This document shows positions 18,597-26,391 of a stretch of 34,081 nt of DNA, piece after piece. Source of the DNA: Eubacteriales bacterium. GTDB taxonomy: Bacteria > Bacillota > Clostridia > Lachnospirales > Vallitaleaceae. The position numbers and the translations under genes are program-made. A model generated the notes under the pieces. The model did no database searches and was not told the DNA's origin. It saw nothing but the letters and a program-made list of their open reading frames with translations. Location: NCBI GenBank assembly GCA_030535295.1, contig JAUMXK010000017.1, forward strand, positions 1 through 34,081, read 5' to 3'. Position 1 is the stretch's first letter; every line of letters starts with the position of its first letter.

Positions 18597-18655
18597 AGCC
18601 TTTGTCTGAAGCGAAAGGCAAAAAATAGTGCAAATCATTTTAATGATAGTCCTTT
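18597..18655 (+). repeat. Single copy of the ~52-base intergenic repeat (locus B)
   Basis: A GCCTT block at 18598 is followed 37 bases later by CAAATCATTTTAATGATA (TCATTTTAATGA at 18635-18646), the same spacing as at locus A. A CCTTTA follows. It lies between the divergent small membrane protein gene and pepF, some 70 bases upstream of the pepF promoter. Confidence 0.6.
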
Positions 18656-18718
18656 ATTGGTAATCATATCATAGACGCTGGAAAGATACAATTTAAGTTG
18701 GATTAATATTTTGTGATT

Positions 18719-18747
18719 TTGCCTTTTCATATGATATATGGTATACT
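18719..18747 (+). promoter_or_regulatory. pepF promoter
   Basis: TTGCCT (18719-18724), 17 bases and TATACT (18742-18747), with TG one base before the -10 (TG-G-TATACT), form an extended -10 promoter. The ATG of pepF is 53 bases downstream. Confidence 0.65.
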
Positions 18748-18800
18748 ACAGTGATATAGAATGAATTACACAAATACAGACATAAAATAAGGAGAGAAAA

Positions 18801-20597
18801 ATGAATAAAGTGTTAAAACGCAGTGATGTTCCGCTTGAACAAACTTGGAATTTGGACGAGTTGTACTCCAATGTTGAAAATTTTGAAAATGCCAAAAGTA
18901 ATTTAAAGGCAATTGTCGATGATTTTAAGCAAAGATATGAAAATTGGCTGTTGGATCCGATTACCATTAATGCCTGTTTGGATGAATATAGACATATCCT
19001 GAAACAAATTTCGGATATCTCTCACTATGCGGAATTAGGGATTACCGTCGACCAAACGAATGTAGAGCAAATTAAGCTATATCAGAAATCCAATGCTTTC
19101 CTTGCAGAGATAGAAGCAAAGCTTAGCTTTGTGGATACGGAGATTTTGATGCAAAGCGAAGAGGTCTTAAATCGTGCAAAGCAAAATTCGGAGCACGCAT
19201 TGTATTTGACAAAATTGCTCAAAAAGAAGGCTCATATTCTCAGTAAAGATGCAGAGGCTGCTATCAGTAGTTTGGGAAATGCCACTGCTCTGCCTTACCG
19301 TATGTATGAAACGGTTAAATTTGGGGATATTCATTTTAAGGATATCGAGTATAAGGGAAAAAGATATCCTCTTACGTATAATAGCTTTGAAGGACACCTG
19401 GAGATGGAGCCGGATACGAAGCTGCGCCGTAAGGCATTTAAGAGATTTTCCAAGGGACTGGCAAAGTATCAACATACGACAGCCGGCTTATACAATGCTC
19501 AAGTAACCAATGAAAAAACCATTGCTACCATGCGTGGCTATGAGAGCGTTTTTGATTACTTACTGGATAAGCAGGAAAGTACCAGAGAGCTTTATGATCG
19601 CCAAATCGATACGATAATGACGGAATTGGCACCCCATATGCGTAAATATGCCAAGTTGTTGAAAAAGGTACATAAATTGAAAAAGATGACATATGCAGAC
19701 CTTAAGATTGATGTCGATGCCGACTATGCTCCAAGTGTCAGCTATGAGCAAGCGAAATCTTATATTTTGGATGGTTTATCCATTTTGGGGGAAGATTATT
19801 CGAAAATGTTGGAGACGGCGTTTGAGAATCGCTGGATTGATTATGCGGAGAATCTGGGCAAAAGTACGGGGGCTTTTTGTGCCAGCCCTTATGGACATCA
19901 ATCCTATATCCTGCTAAGCTTTAACGATAAGATGAATGAAGTGCTGACTTTGGCTCATGAGCTTGGTCATGCCGGTCATTTTCAATTGGCGAATAGCCAT
20001 CAGAATATTTTGAACGCGGACTGCTCTCTTTACTTTGTAGAGGCACCATCTACAGCCAATGAAATCATCATGGAGAACTATTTGCTGAAACATGCAAAAA
20101 ATAAGAGAATGAAACGCTGGGTACTTTCGCAAATGATTTCCAAAACCTATTATCATAATTTTGTGACACATTTACTGGAAGCAGCTTATCAAAGAGAAGT
20201 TTATAAAATTATAGACCAAGGCGGCTCAGTACAAGCGGATACTTTGAATGAAATTTACAGAAAGGTATTGGAAGATTTCTGGGGAGATAGCGTGGAGCTT
20301 ACCGAGGGTGCCGAACTTACTTGGATGCGTCAGCCACACTATTATATGGGGCTCTACTCCTATACTTATTCTGCCGGTTTAACCATTGGTACACAGGTGG
20401 CAAGAAAGATTATGGATAGTCCGGAAGTGGCGGAAAATTGGCTCAAAGTCCTTCGCTCGGGCGGCAGTCTCAGCTCGGAAGAATTGGCAAAGATTGCCGG
20501 TGTGGATATCACCACAGATGAGCCTCTCAAAGATACCATTGCCTATATCGGCTCATTGATTGATGAATTGGTGGAATTATCAGAAGAATTATTCTAA
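18801..20597 (+). CDS. pepF: Oligoendopeptidase F (M3B metallopeptidase)
   Basis: PepF is a cytosolic zinc endopeptidase that hydrolyses oligopeptides of roughly 7-17 residues and so feeds on imported peptides. At 598 residues the length is typical. The HEXXH motif HELGH lies at 386-390 and the third ligand is E414 in YFVEAPSTANE. The N-terminal helical M3 domain (from WNLDELY) and the C-terminal substrate loop (QPHYYMGLYSYTYSAGL) are intact. AAGGAG lies six bases upstream of the ATG. It has its own promoter and terminator. Confidence 0.97.
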   Translation: MNKVLKRSDVPLEQTWNLDELYSNVENFENAKSNLKAIVDDFKQRYENWLLDPITINACLDEYRHILKQISDISHYAELGITVDQTNVEQIKLYQKSNAFLAEIEAKLSFVDTEILMQSEEVLNRAKQNSEHALYLTKLLKKKAHILSKDAEAAISSLGNATALPYRMYETVKFGDIHFKDIEYKGKRYPLTYNSFEGHLEMEPDTKLRRKAFKRFSKGLAKYQHTTAGLYNAQVTNEKTIATMRGYESVFDYLLDKQESTRELYDRQIDTIMTELAPHMRKYAKLLKKVHKLKKMTYADLKIDVDADYAPSVSYEQAKSYILDGLSILGEDYSKMLETAFENRWIDYAENLGKSTGAFCASPYGHQSYILLSFNDKMNEVLTLAHELGHAGHFQLANSHQNILNADCSLYFVEAPSTANEIIMENYLLKHAKNKRMKRWVLSQMISKTYYHNFVTHLLEAAYQREVYKIIDQGGSVQADTLNEIYRKVLEDFWGDSVELTEGAELTWMRQPHYYMGLYSYTYSAGLTIGTQVARKIMDSPEVAENWLKVLRSGGSLSSEELAKIAGVDITTDEPLKDTIAYIGSLIDELVELSEELF

Positions 20598-20618
20598 TCA
20601 AACAAAACCAAATACTAC

Positions 20619-20650
20619 AAAAGGGAGATTTTATTCGGAATCTCCCTTTT
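20619..20650. terminator. Bidirectional terminator after pepF and the DUF4097 gene
   Basis: AAAAGGGAGATT (20619-20630) and AATCTCCCTTTT (20639-20650) form a perfect 12-bp stem with an 8-base loop. It lies between pepF (plus) and the convergent gene ending at 20686 (minus). Confidence 0.92.
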
Positions 20651-20685
20651 GCTGTAAATATTGTATACCTAAATTTGTATGTGAG

Positions 20686-21681
20686 TTATTTTGAAATGAT
20701 GTTTCCGTTATGTACATCTATGTTGAGCCTATAATCGCCTTCGCCAAAAGTATATTTTAAATTTTGGACTGTTATGTGCATATCATCTTCCTGTGGAGCC
20801 AGGCCCAGGATTATGCCGTTTTTCACCTTGGCATTTACGGCTACATTTTCCAGTTGGTTTTCATAATTCATGATATAATTTCCGTTTTTTAATTCAACAT
20901 CTAAATTTTGCTCTTTGTATTGCCCGATAATAATGTTTCCATTTTTGACATCCATGTCCATGTCATTTTTCTGGGCGATGCTGACTAAGTTACCGTTTTT
21001 CATATCAATATTGATACTGCCGCTGTAATTATCGGGAATCAACATATAGATTGTAAAACCGGCAATGTGATAAGGCTTATTGTTTCCCGGATTAAATGAA
21101 AGATTGTAATGTTTGGTATTAATCATTTCTTCATGGTAAATCGGAATTCGCCCATGGACATCATTTTTTTGGTGTGTGGTCAAATAAAACTTTACATTTC
21201 TTTCTTTGGTTTTACCGACAACCAAATTGGCATTGGAGATATCCAGATGAATTCTTTGCAGTTGATTTTCACTATGATTTACTTGCCACTCATGCTGAAT
21301 CTTTTGAAGAATATTTTCGATGCTGTCTTCGGTAATATAGCCATCTTCGATTCCGGCATCCAATAGAAGGGAATCAAAAGCCTCGCTTCCGACCTCTATA
21401 AAACTCAATCCCTTTTCTATGATATTTTCTACAATGCTCATAGAAAATTCTTCAATTTTATTTTCAAAGCTGTCAGGATAATTTTGTATGTCTTCACTAA
21501 TTGTTGTGTCGAATGATTCGAAAATAGATTCAACATTTTTCTCTAATTCTTTTTCGATATGATAGAAACCACGTGATTTTGCTAGCATAAAATTGGAAAA
21601 ATCAAAAATAAAAAAGGAAACAATGGCTCCTACCATGGAAATCATGGCAATAATAAATACTGCACCGATTAATTTTTTCAT
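20686..21681 (-). CDS. DUF4097-like envelope protein with KNGN repeats
   Basis: This 331-residue protein has one N-terminal membrane segment (about residues 3-27). An acidic helical stretch follows, then a C-terminal region of repeated short strands around the motif KNGN (MKNGNLV, VKNGNII, LKNGNYI, VKNGIIL, VHNGNII). This is the beta-helical pattern of DUF4097 proteins. Such proteins commonly sit with PadR and DUF1700 genes and are linked to envelope stress, but a molecular function is not established. The ATG at 21681 overlaps the upstream stop as TAATG, with AAGGAGG nearby. An open-frame extension to 21711 is not used. Confidence 0.85.
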   Translation of the reverse strand: MKKLIGAVFIIAMISMVGAIVSFFIFDFSNFMLAKSRGFYHIEKELEKNVESIFESFDTTISEDIQNYPDSFENKIEEFSMSIVENIIEKGLSFIEVGSEAFDSLLLDAGIEDGYITEDSIENILQKIQHEWQVNHSENQLQRIHLDISNANLVVGKTKERNVKFYLTTHQKNDVHGRIPIYHEEMINTKHYNLSFNPGNNKPYHIAGFTIYMLIPDNYSGSINIDMKNGNLVSIAQKNDMDMDVKNGNIIIGQYKEQNLDVELKNGNYIMNYENQLENVAVNAKVKNGIILGLAPQEDDMHITVQNLKYTFGEGDYRLNIDVHNGNIISK

Positions 21682-22328
21682 TATTGTCCCCTCCTTCTTG
21701 CAAGATTCCAACGAATGGATAAGTATAAGTTTTTAATGCCTTTTAGGCAAACCAAAAACAGCATAACGGTCAGATAGCAAATTAATATTGCCAGGCAAAT
21801 TAAAAAGATACCAAGGAAGACAGAAGTAACGGGATGTAAGGTCATTCCCATCACTGTTACAATGGCTTTACTCGGCACCACCCAGCTGAAAAGGGATAGA
21901 AATCCGGAGACTCCCAGAGCCAGAACCGTTGCAAATAAACCGGCTAAAAGAGCTACCATAGCAACAAAAAGCGAAAGGATAATACCCAGTACCGGTGGTG
22001 AAAGCAAGATGACAGCAGCAATAATCAAAAGTACCAACCAAATGGAAGTCGGTTTCTTTGCCGGCTGATTAAAAGGCATTTGTCCCGGAGCACCACCCAT
22101 TGGCGGTATCGGATTGGCATTTGGCCTTGGCGGTATTTCATGAGATAAGAACTCATCTGCAATATCTTTTGGGCTACCGAGCTCGGAAGCAATTTCGGTT
22201 TCACTTTTCCCGTGCTCCAGGCCAATTCGAAAATGTTCTTCATAATCTGAGATGATATCATTGACAATATTACCGGGATAACTTCGCAAATAATATCGTA
22301 ATAAATCCAGAAATTCTCTTTTATTCAT
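21681..22328 (-). CDS. DUF1700 (HAAS domain) membrane protein
   Basis: The 215-residue protein begins with a soluble HAAS-type helical domain (MNKREFLDLLRYYL to about residue 65, including ELGSPKDIADEFL). A Pro/Gly-rich linker and then three or four membrane segments from about 95 to 200 follow. DUF1700 proteins work with PadR-family repressors and are thought to act as membrane-side partners in envelope stress control. The gene starts inside the end of padR (8-base overlap) and ends in a TAATG overlap with the DUF4097 gene. GGAGG precedes the ATG. Confidence 0.88.
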   Translation of the reverse strand: MNKREFLDLLRYYLRSYPGNIVNDIISDYEEHFRIGLEHGKSETEIASELGSPKDIADEFLSHEIPPRPNANPIPPMGGAPGQMPFNQPAKKPTSIWLVLLIIAAVILLSPPVLGIILSLFVAMVALLAGLFATVLALGVSGFLSLFSWVVPSKAIVTVMGMTLHPVTSVFLGIFLICLAILICYLTVMLFLVCLKGIKNLYLSIRWNLARRRGQ

Positions 22329-22641
22329 TTATGTTCCTCCTCAATATACCGTTGACACTATTGGAAAAAGCCATCCAATCATTCAACTGCTCATTGTAAT
22401 AAAACTGACCTCTTTGGGTAAGACGATAGTACTTTCTAGGCGGGCCGGATTGGGATTCCATCAGATAGGTTTCAACCAATCCGTCATTGCTAAAGCGTCG
22501 AAGTAACGGATAAATGGTTCCTTCGGACATGTGAATATGTGCCGAGAGCGATTCAACCAATTCATAACCGTAAAAGTCTTTTTCCGCCAGATATGAAAGT
22601 ACGCAGATTTCAAGAACTCCTTTTTTAAATTGCGTATTCAT
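22321..22641 (-). CDS. PadR family transcriptional regulator
   Basis: The 106-residue winged-helix protein shows the PadR core: GVLEICVLSYLAEKDFYGYEL, the recognition region MSEGTIYPLLRRFSNDGLVE, and the wing SGPPRKYYRLTQRG. It is of the short (PadR-s2-like) class. It probably represses its own operon, and the promoter would be that at 23155-23183. AAAGGA lies seven bases upstream of the ATG. The PspC gene ends 13 bases before it. Confidence 0.93.
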   Translation of the reverse strand: MNTQFKKGVLEICVLSYLAEKDFYGYELVESLSAHIHMSEGTIYPLLRRFSNDGLVETYLMESQSGPPRKYYRLTQRGQFYYNEQLNDWMAFSNSVNGILRRNINE

Positions 22642-22654
22642 AACAATCCTTTCT

Positions 22655-23089
22655 TTATTCGTTTTCTTTTGTATTTTCTTCCCGATATGAACTTTCCGCT
22701 TCGTAATAACCTTGTCCGGCGTTTTCTTCTGCTTGATAGGAAGACTGATTTACGGAATTACCATTATAGTTGTTTTGGTTTTGATAAGAGCCTTGGTTAT
22801 TGTTATTTTGGTAAAAACCTTGGTTGTTTTGAGGATTATAATTTTGTTGATAATTCGGATTATAATTTGGGTTGTAGCCGGAATTGTAATTTGGATGATA
22901 ATAATCTACCGGCGGTAACGGCATGATTACAAGTGCAACGATATAACCAATCACACCTACAGAAGTAAAGCAGGCAAGCACCCATAAAAGTCGTACAATC
23001 GTAGAGTCAATTTCGATGTACTCTGCTACACCACCACATACACCACCCAGGATTTTGTCAGTATTGGAACGATATAATTTTTTTTGCAT
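22655..23089 (-). CDS. PspC-domain membrane protein with Asn/Gln/Tyr-rich tail
   Basis: Residues 1-60 form a PspC domain (KLYRSNTDKILGGVCGGVAEY) with a membrane segment at about 33-57. The remaining ~85 residues are a low-complexity tail rich in Asn, Tyr, Gln, Ser and Gly with PNYN-type repeats, turning acidic at the end. PspC proteins signal or counter envelope damage. The tail looks like an intrinsically disordered, prion-like segment. It is the first gene of the four-gene operon, with AAGGAG nine bases before the ATG. Confidence 0.9.
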   Translation of the reverse strand: MQKKLYRSNTDKILGGVCGGVAEYIEIDSTIVRLLWVLACFTSVGVIGYIVALVIMPLPPVDYYHPNYNSGYNPNYNPNYQQNYNPQNNQGFYQNNNNQGSYQNQNNYNGNSVNQSSYQAEENAGQGYYEAESSYREENTKENE

Positions 23090-23154
23090 AATGTTTTCCT
23101 CTCCTTTATTGTGTCATTATTATGTAAAAATAAATATCTGTTTTTGTTAGATAC

Positions 23155-23183
23155 ATAATATCACACGCTACCTTTTTATGCAA
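23155..23183 (-). promoter_or_regulatory. Promoter of the PspC-PadR-DUF1700-DUF4097 operon
   Basis: On the minus strand TTGCAT (23178-23183), a 17-base spacer and TATTAT (23155-23160) lie about 65 bases before the PspC ATG. I see no clear PadR operator palindrome overlapping it. Confidence 0.6.
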
Positions 23184-23246
23184 GGTACTGAATGTTAAAA
23201 AATGATTAAAAATAAACAACACAAAAGATAATCGAGAAAGATGCGT

Positions 23247-23272
23247 AAAAAAAGGCTGTTATTCAAACAGCC
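23247..23272 (-). terminator. Terminator of the GTPase/ABC operon
   Basis: AACAGCC/GGCTGTT (23266-23272 and 23254-23260, loop 5 bases) is followed on the minus strand by seven Ts (23247-23253). It lies 16 bases past the stop of the ABC ATPase gene. Confidence 0.92.
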
Positions 23273-23288
23273 TCTTTTATTAAATTTA

Positions 23289-24305
23289 TTAAATATCAAA
23301 ATCCTGAAGGCGCTTTCCGTAACGCAGCTCTTCTCTTTTACTATAAATTAATGAATCCAGTTTTTGCAGCTTTTCGAGCAATGCTTTTTCATTTTCTTCG
23401 GTGGTAAGTACCTTAGCAATTCCGCCATTAGAAATGATTACCCTTTTCTTTGCCATTAATGCTAAAATCGGATCATGGGTGGCCATGAGGACGATTTTTT
23501 CCTCGCCGACTAGAAGTTCCAAAGCCTTTTTGCGGTCGATACCTGCATTTTCGATCTCATCAATCAAAACAATCGGAGATTTGGAAAGGATTGCGGTATC
23601 GGCAATCATCAATGCTCTGGATTGACCGCCGGATAAGCCGGTAATCGGTGTATCCATTGTAAACTGCTCTCCTGCCAGTTGATTGGCTTTTTGGAAGATT
23701 TTTTCGGTAATTTCTTCTATGTTTTCTGCCATACGACTGGCCGCATGCATTTCAATGAATTCACGAACACTCAAATCCATCACAAAATTCATATTCTGGG
23801 AAAGCTGTGCCACTAAATTATTACTGGTAGAGAGCCGCCACTTTTTATCAGCACTTTTGCCGTTAATCAGAATCTGGCGATGGGTAGGAGTATCTTTGTC
23901 GGCAGTCCATTCGATATCTGCCAGCAGTCTACTTTTTCCTGAGCCGGTAGGGCCGACAATGGCCACCACTTCACCACGATGAATGGTCAATTCACCGAAA
24001 GTCTCTTTATTTCCGGATTTATCATAACCGGCTAAAATACTCATTTCATAAACTTCTTCATCATTTTCCAATCCGAGAAATTCCAGCATAGAATGAAAAA
24101 ATTCTTCAAAGGATTCTTTTAGTCGTGGTATATCAATCGCCCATTCTTCCTGCTCTTCTTCGGTAATCTGGGCAAGCATTTGTGAGAAACTTTCATTTTC
24201 CCTGATACGGCTTTGTAGATTGTTTTCCATAAAAAAATCTTCTACAAAAGGGTATTTATCTATCAAATCCATAATCGGTTGCTCTAATAAATTGAGTTGT
24301 TTCAT
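23289..24305 (-). CDS. Soluble ABC-type ATPase with DUF1858-like N-terminus
   Basis: This is a 338-residue ABC ATPase without membrane segments. Residues ~1-75 form a small helical domain (LNLLEQPIMDLIDKYPFVEDF) resembling DUF1858/ScdA_N. The ATPase part has Walker A GPTGSGKS (118-125), signature LSGGQSRALMIADT (from 224), Walker B IVLIDEIENAG (245-255) and switch histidine H277 in ATHDP. Catalytic residues look intact. No permease gene is nearby; the partners are a GTPase and a solute-binding-fold protein. That argues for a cytosolic, UvrA/SufC-like mechanochemical use rather than transport (inference). The ATG at 24305 overlaps the GTPase stop as ATGA, with GGAGG seven bases upstream; an open-frame extension to 24389 is not used. 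Confidence 0.85.
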   Translation of the reverse strand: MKQLNLLEQPIMDLIDKYPFVEDFFMENNLQSRIRENESFSQMLAQITEEEQEEWAIDIPRLKESFEEFFHSMLEFLGLENDEEVYEMSILAGYDKSGNKETFGELTIHRGEVVAIVGPTGSGKSRLLADIEWTADKDTPTHRQILINGKSADKKWRLSTSNNLVAQLSQNMNFVMDLSVREFIEMHAASRMAENIEEITEKIFQKANQLAGEQFTMDTPITGLSGGQSRALMIADTAILSKSPIVLIDEIENAGIDRKKALELLVGEEKIVLMATHDPILALMAKKRVIISNGGIAKVLTTEENEKALLEKLQKLDSLIYSKREELRYGKRLQDFDI

Positions 24306-25000
24306 TGCTTTTCCTCCAAATTGATTTTGCGCACATTGCCAAGCTGATAGGCGGCACCGATTCTTCTCTCGCCCAGACAGTAGGAACATAAAGCTGCCGG
24401 CATAGAAAAGCGAAGTTTTTTACCTTCTAGGGTTTGGACATGTTCCTTATCATCAAAAAGCAAGGTACTCAGTTCATAAGCTCCCTGACCGGTCAGGCCA
24501 TTGATGTTCATGGTAATGGCTTTGGGGTTGACAGAGCGCACTCTGGATGCAAATACTTCTCTTTCCGCTTGCGAAACAATATCTCCTTTGGTAATAACCA
24601 CAATATCAGCAGATTTGAGCATTGGCCCAATTTTCTTTGGGGTATTGATTCCGCTTAGGTTGTCAATTACACAAATGGAAAGGATGTCTTCAATATAGGG
24701 AGAACAACGGTTGCATAGACCGGCACTTTCGCTGATTAAAACATCTGCTTGAATGGACAAGCCCCATTGCACCACTTCTTCAATATTGGCAACAAAATAA
24801 TGGTCGGGACAAAGACCGCCGGAAAGCCCTTTTTTTACGGGTATATTGTATTTTTGGTATAATTCATCATCATCGGTATAAAGACAGTCAAATTTGACAA
24901 CGGCAACCCTGAGATTTCTATCCTGCAAGGCTTTAATAGTCTTTAGGATTACTGAGGTTTTTCCTGATGATGGTGGTCCGGAAAATGTGACTAAATTCAT
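24302..25000 (-). CDS. G3E-type GTPase with CxxC motifs (HypB/UreG/CobW-like)
   Basis: The 232-residue protein has P-loop GPPSSGKTS (8-16), an ESAG segment (91-94) in the position of the G3E Glu-containing motif, and TKGD (137-140) as guanine-specificity motif. It carries seven cysteines: C39, C64 in GGLCPDH, C96 and C99 in GLCNRCSP, C110, and C205 and C208 in ALCSYC. The CPDH resembles the metal-binding CPH of UreG. G3E GTPases deliver Ni, Zn or cobalamin to target enzymes. No hydrogenase, urease or CODH gene is in the window, so the client is unknown. AAGGAG precedes the ATG; the solute-binding-like gene ends 11 bases upstream. Confidence 0.85.
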   Translation of the reverse strand: MNLVTFSGPPSSGKTSVILKTIKALQDRNLRVAVVKFDCLYTDDDELYQKYNIPVKKGLSGGLCPDHYFVANIEEVVQWGLSIQADVLISESAGLCNRCSPYIEDILSICVIDNLSGINTPKKIGPMLKSADIVVITKGDIVSQAEREVFASRVRSVNPKAITMNINGLTGQGAYELSTLLFDDKEHVQTLEGKKLRFSMPAALCSYCLGERRIGAAYQLGNVRKINLEEKQ

Positions 25001-25011
25001 AATGTCTCCTT

Positions 25012-26205
25012 TTAGATTGTATTTGCCTCGAAAATTTCTTTACAGCTTTGAATTAAGGCACTGATATCTTCGTTGTGTATCATGTCCCAGCCTACCCAGA
25101 CAAAGCGATAATCCGAGGATAACATATTGTCCACTTCAGGGTGCACGGATGGGAACCTGCCTTGGTGACTTAGAATTTCGCCGATTTCTTTCCCACTGAA
25201 AAAGTCGACAACCGGTTTTAATTCTTTTTTCTTATCTTTTTTGGACAACATAAAAATCGGGGAAAGAACGGCACCTTCTTTCGGCCAAACAATGGTCATA
25301 GGTTTTTTGGCCATTTTACTAAAGAAAAACGGCATAATGCTGACAGCCGGCTTATCGTTTTTGCGATTGGAAGTGACCATTTCCGAAGGATGCATTGATT
25401 TGTGAAAACTTCGAGCAAGTTTTTTTATGCCGTCAAAGCCGTATAGCTTGTACATATTGAGTAAAAGGGCATTAAACATATCAAAATCCCCCACAGAGAT
25501 ACTGACGCTGTTCTCCCACTCTTCCGACAGGATTTCTTCCCAAGAAGTCGGAATCGGCCTGCCACCGAGTTCATTTTCATTGACCAAAAATACGGCAGGA
25601 ACTACAGCCAGCACAGAATATAGGCCTTTGGGATCTCGTAATGAAATGGTGTCATTTTCAAAATCCGAATTGTATTTCGCAATACCGGAATAATTCTCAA
25701 AAATATTTTCATCTCGAAATTTTCCGATTAAATCTTTATCAAAAAAAAGCTCAAATCCTGCAGATAAATATAAATCTGCAATATCGTCGGAGGAGTTGGC
25801 GTTCTTTACACTGTCCTTAAGCCAGGTAAGTCCCATGGAAGCGGCTTGAAGTTCAATCGAGAAGTCATCACAATCGTTTTTTTGCTTAAACTCCTCTACT
25901 TTTTCCAACATTTGAATCCGTACCGGACATGGAAGGACCCCTTTTATTTTGATGTTTTTATCTTCTTCTTTGGCTTGGACTAAAGTCAAATCGAAATCGG
26001 ACTGATTTAGATATGTTTCCAATTCCTTTATAAAAATCTCTTTGTTGATTTTCTTGGATTGGAGAGTAATGCCTAGGGTCAATTTTTTTCCCAAAGTATT
26101 TATCATCGTGTTGTCTTCTTTTATGACCTGCTTATCATATAAAAATTGAGCAATTTTTTCATTTTGGGTGACCAATTCGTATAATGTTTTATTTAATAAA
26201 TTCAT
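25012..26205 (-). CDS. Cytosolic solute-binding-fold protein with DUF1858-like N-terminus
   Basis: The 397-residue protein lacks a signal peptide, lipobox or membrane segment. Residues ~1-70 (KTLYELVTQNEKIAQFLYD, then LGKKLTLGITLQSKKIN) look like a DUF1858/ScdA_N helical domain. A LPCPVR motif with C93 follows. From about 125 the sequence resembles a type II periplasmic-binding fold of the Fe(3+)/polyamine class (GLYSVLAVVPAVFLVN, PTSWEEILSEEW, PKEGAVLSPIFML). An intracellular binding-protein fold next to a GTPase and an ABC ATPase is unusual. The ATG at 26205 has GAGGAG at good spacing; the frame is open to 26265 without another ribosome site. It is the first gene of the operon. Confidence 0.8.
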   Translation of the reverse strand: MNLLNKTLYELVTQNEKIAQFLYDKQVIKEDNTMINTLGKKLTLGITLQSKKINKEIFIKELETYLNQSDFDLTLVQAKEEDKNIKIKGVLPCPVRIQMLEKVEEFKQKNDCDDFSIELQAASMGLTWLKDSVKNANSSDDIADLYLSAGFELFFDKDLIGKFRDENIFENYSGIAKYNSDFENDTISLRDPKGLYSVLAVVPAVFLVNENELGGRPIPTSWEEILSEEWENSVSISVGDFDMFNALLLNMYKLYGFDGIKKLARSFHKSMHPSEMVTSNRKNDKPAVSIMPFFFSKMAKKPMTIVWPKEGAVLSPIFMLSKKDKKKELKPVVDFFSGKEIGEILSHQGRFPSVHPEVDNMLSSDYRFVWVGWDMIHNEDISALIQSCKEIFEANTI

Positions 26206-26225
26206 AAGCTGACTCCTCTTGTTAA

Positions 26226-26240
26226 TGAGAATGGTTCTTG
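26226..26240 (-). promoter_or_regulatory. Fur-box-like operator of the GTPase/ABC operon
   Basis: TGAGAATGGTTCTTG (plus-strand reading) follows the 7-1-7 layout of Fur-family sites. The wider AATGAGAATGGTTCTTGTT agrees at 16 of 19 positions with the perfect palindrome built from its left arm. Its left arm matches TGATAAT at 6 of 7, while the right arm is weaker. It starts a few bases after the expected transcription start, a repressing position. Fur, Zur and PerR cannot be told apart. Confidence 0.45.
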
Positions 26241-26248
26241 TTTTAGAC

Positions 26249-26257
26249 AGTATAGCA
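26249..26257 (-). promoter_or_regulatory. Extended -10 promoter of the GTPase/ABC operon
   Basis: On the minus strand TG-C-TATACT (26249-26257) is an extended -10 element immediately after the terminator of the preceding operon. The upstream T-rich tract provides no good -35 box. The ATG of the first gene is 43 bases downstream. Confidence 0.6.
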
Positions 26258-26263
26258 AAAAGC

Positions 26264-26294
26264 AAAAAAAAGAAAAGTAGCCATAGCTACTTTT
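26264..26294 (-). terminator. Terminator after the Crp/Fnr-type gene
   Basis: AAAAGTAGC (26273-26281) and GCTACTTTT (26286-26294) form a 9-bp stem with a four-base loop. On the minus strand a T-rich tract follows. It isolates the GTPase/ABC operon from the upstream operon. Confidence 0.9.
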
Positions 26295-26327
26295 TTATCA
26301 TAATATTCCTAAAATGGATTCCATAAG

Positions 26328-26391
26328 TCATTTTAATGATATGCCTTGAGTAAAAGAAAATTTATACTCTCTATGCATGTCATTTTAATGA
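26328..26391 (+). repeat. Copies of the ~52-base intergenic repeat (locus C)
   Basis: TCATTTTAATGA occurs at 26328-26339 and again at 26380-26391, 52 bases apart. The first is followed by TATGCCTTGA, nearly as in locus A, and the GCCTT to TCATTTTA distance is again 37-38 bases. The second copy includes the stop codon of the Crp/Fnr-type gene. Confidence 0.65.
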
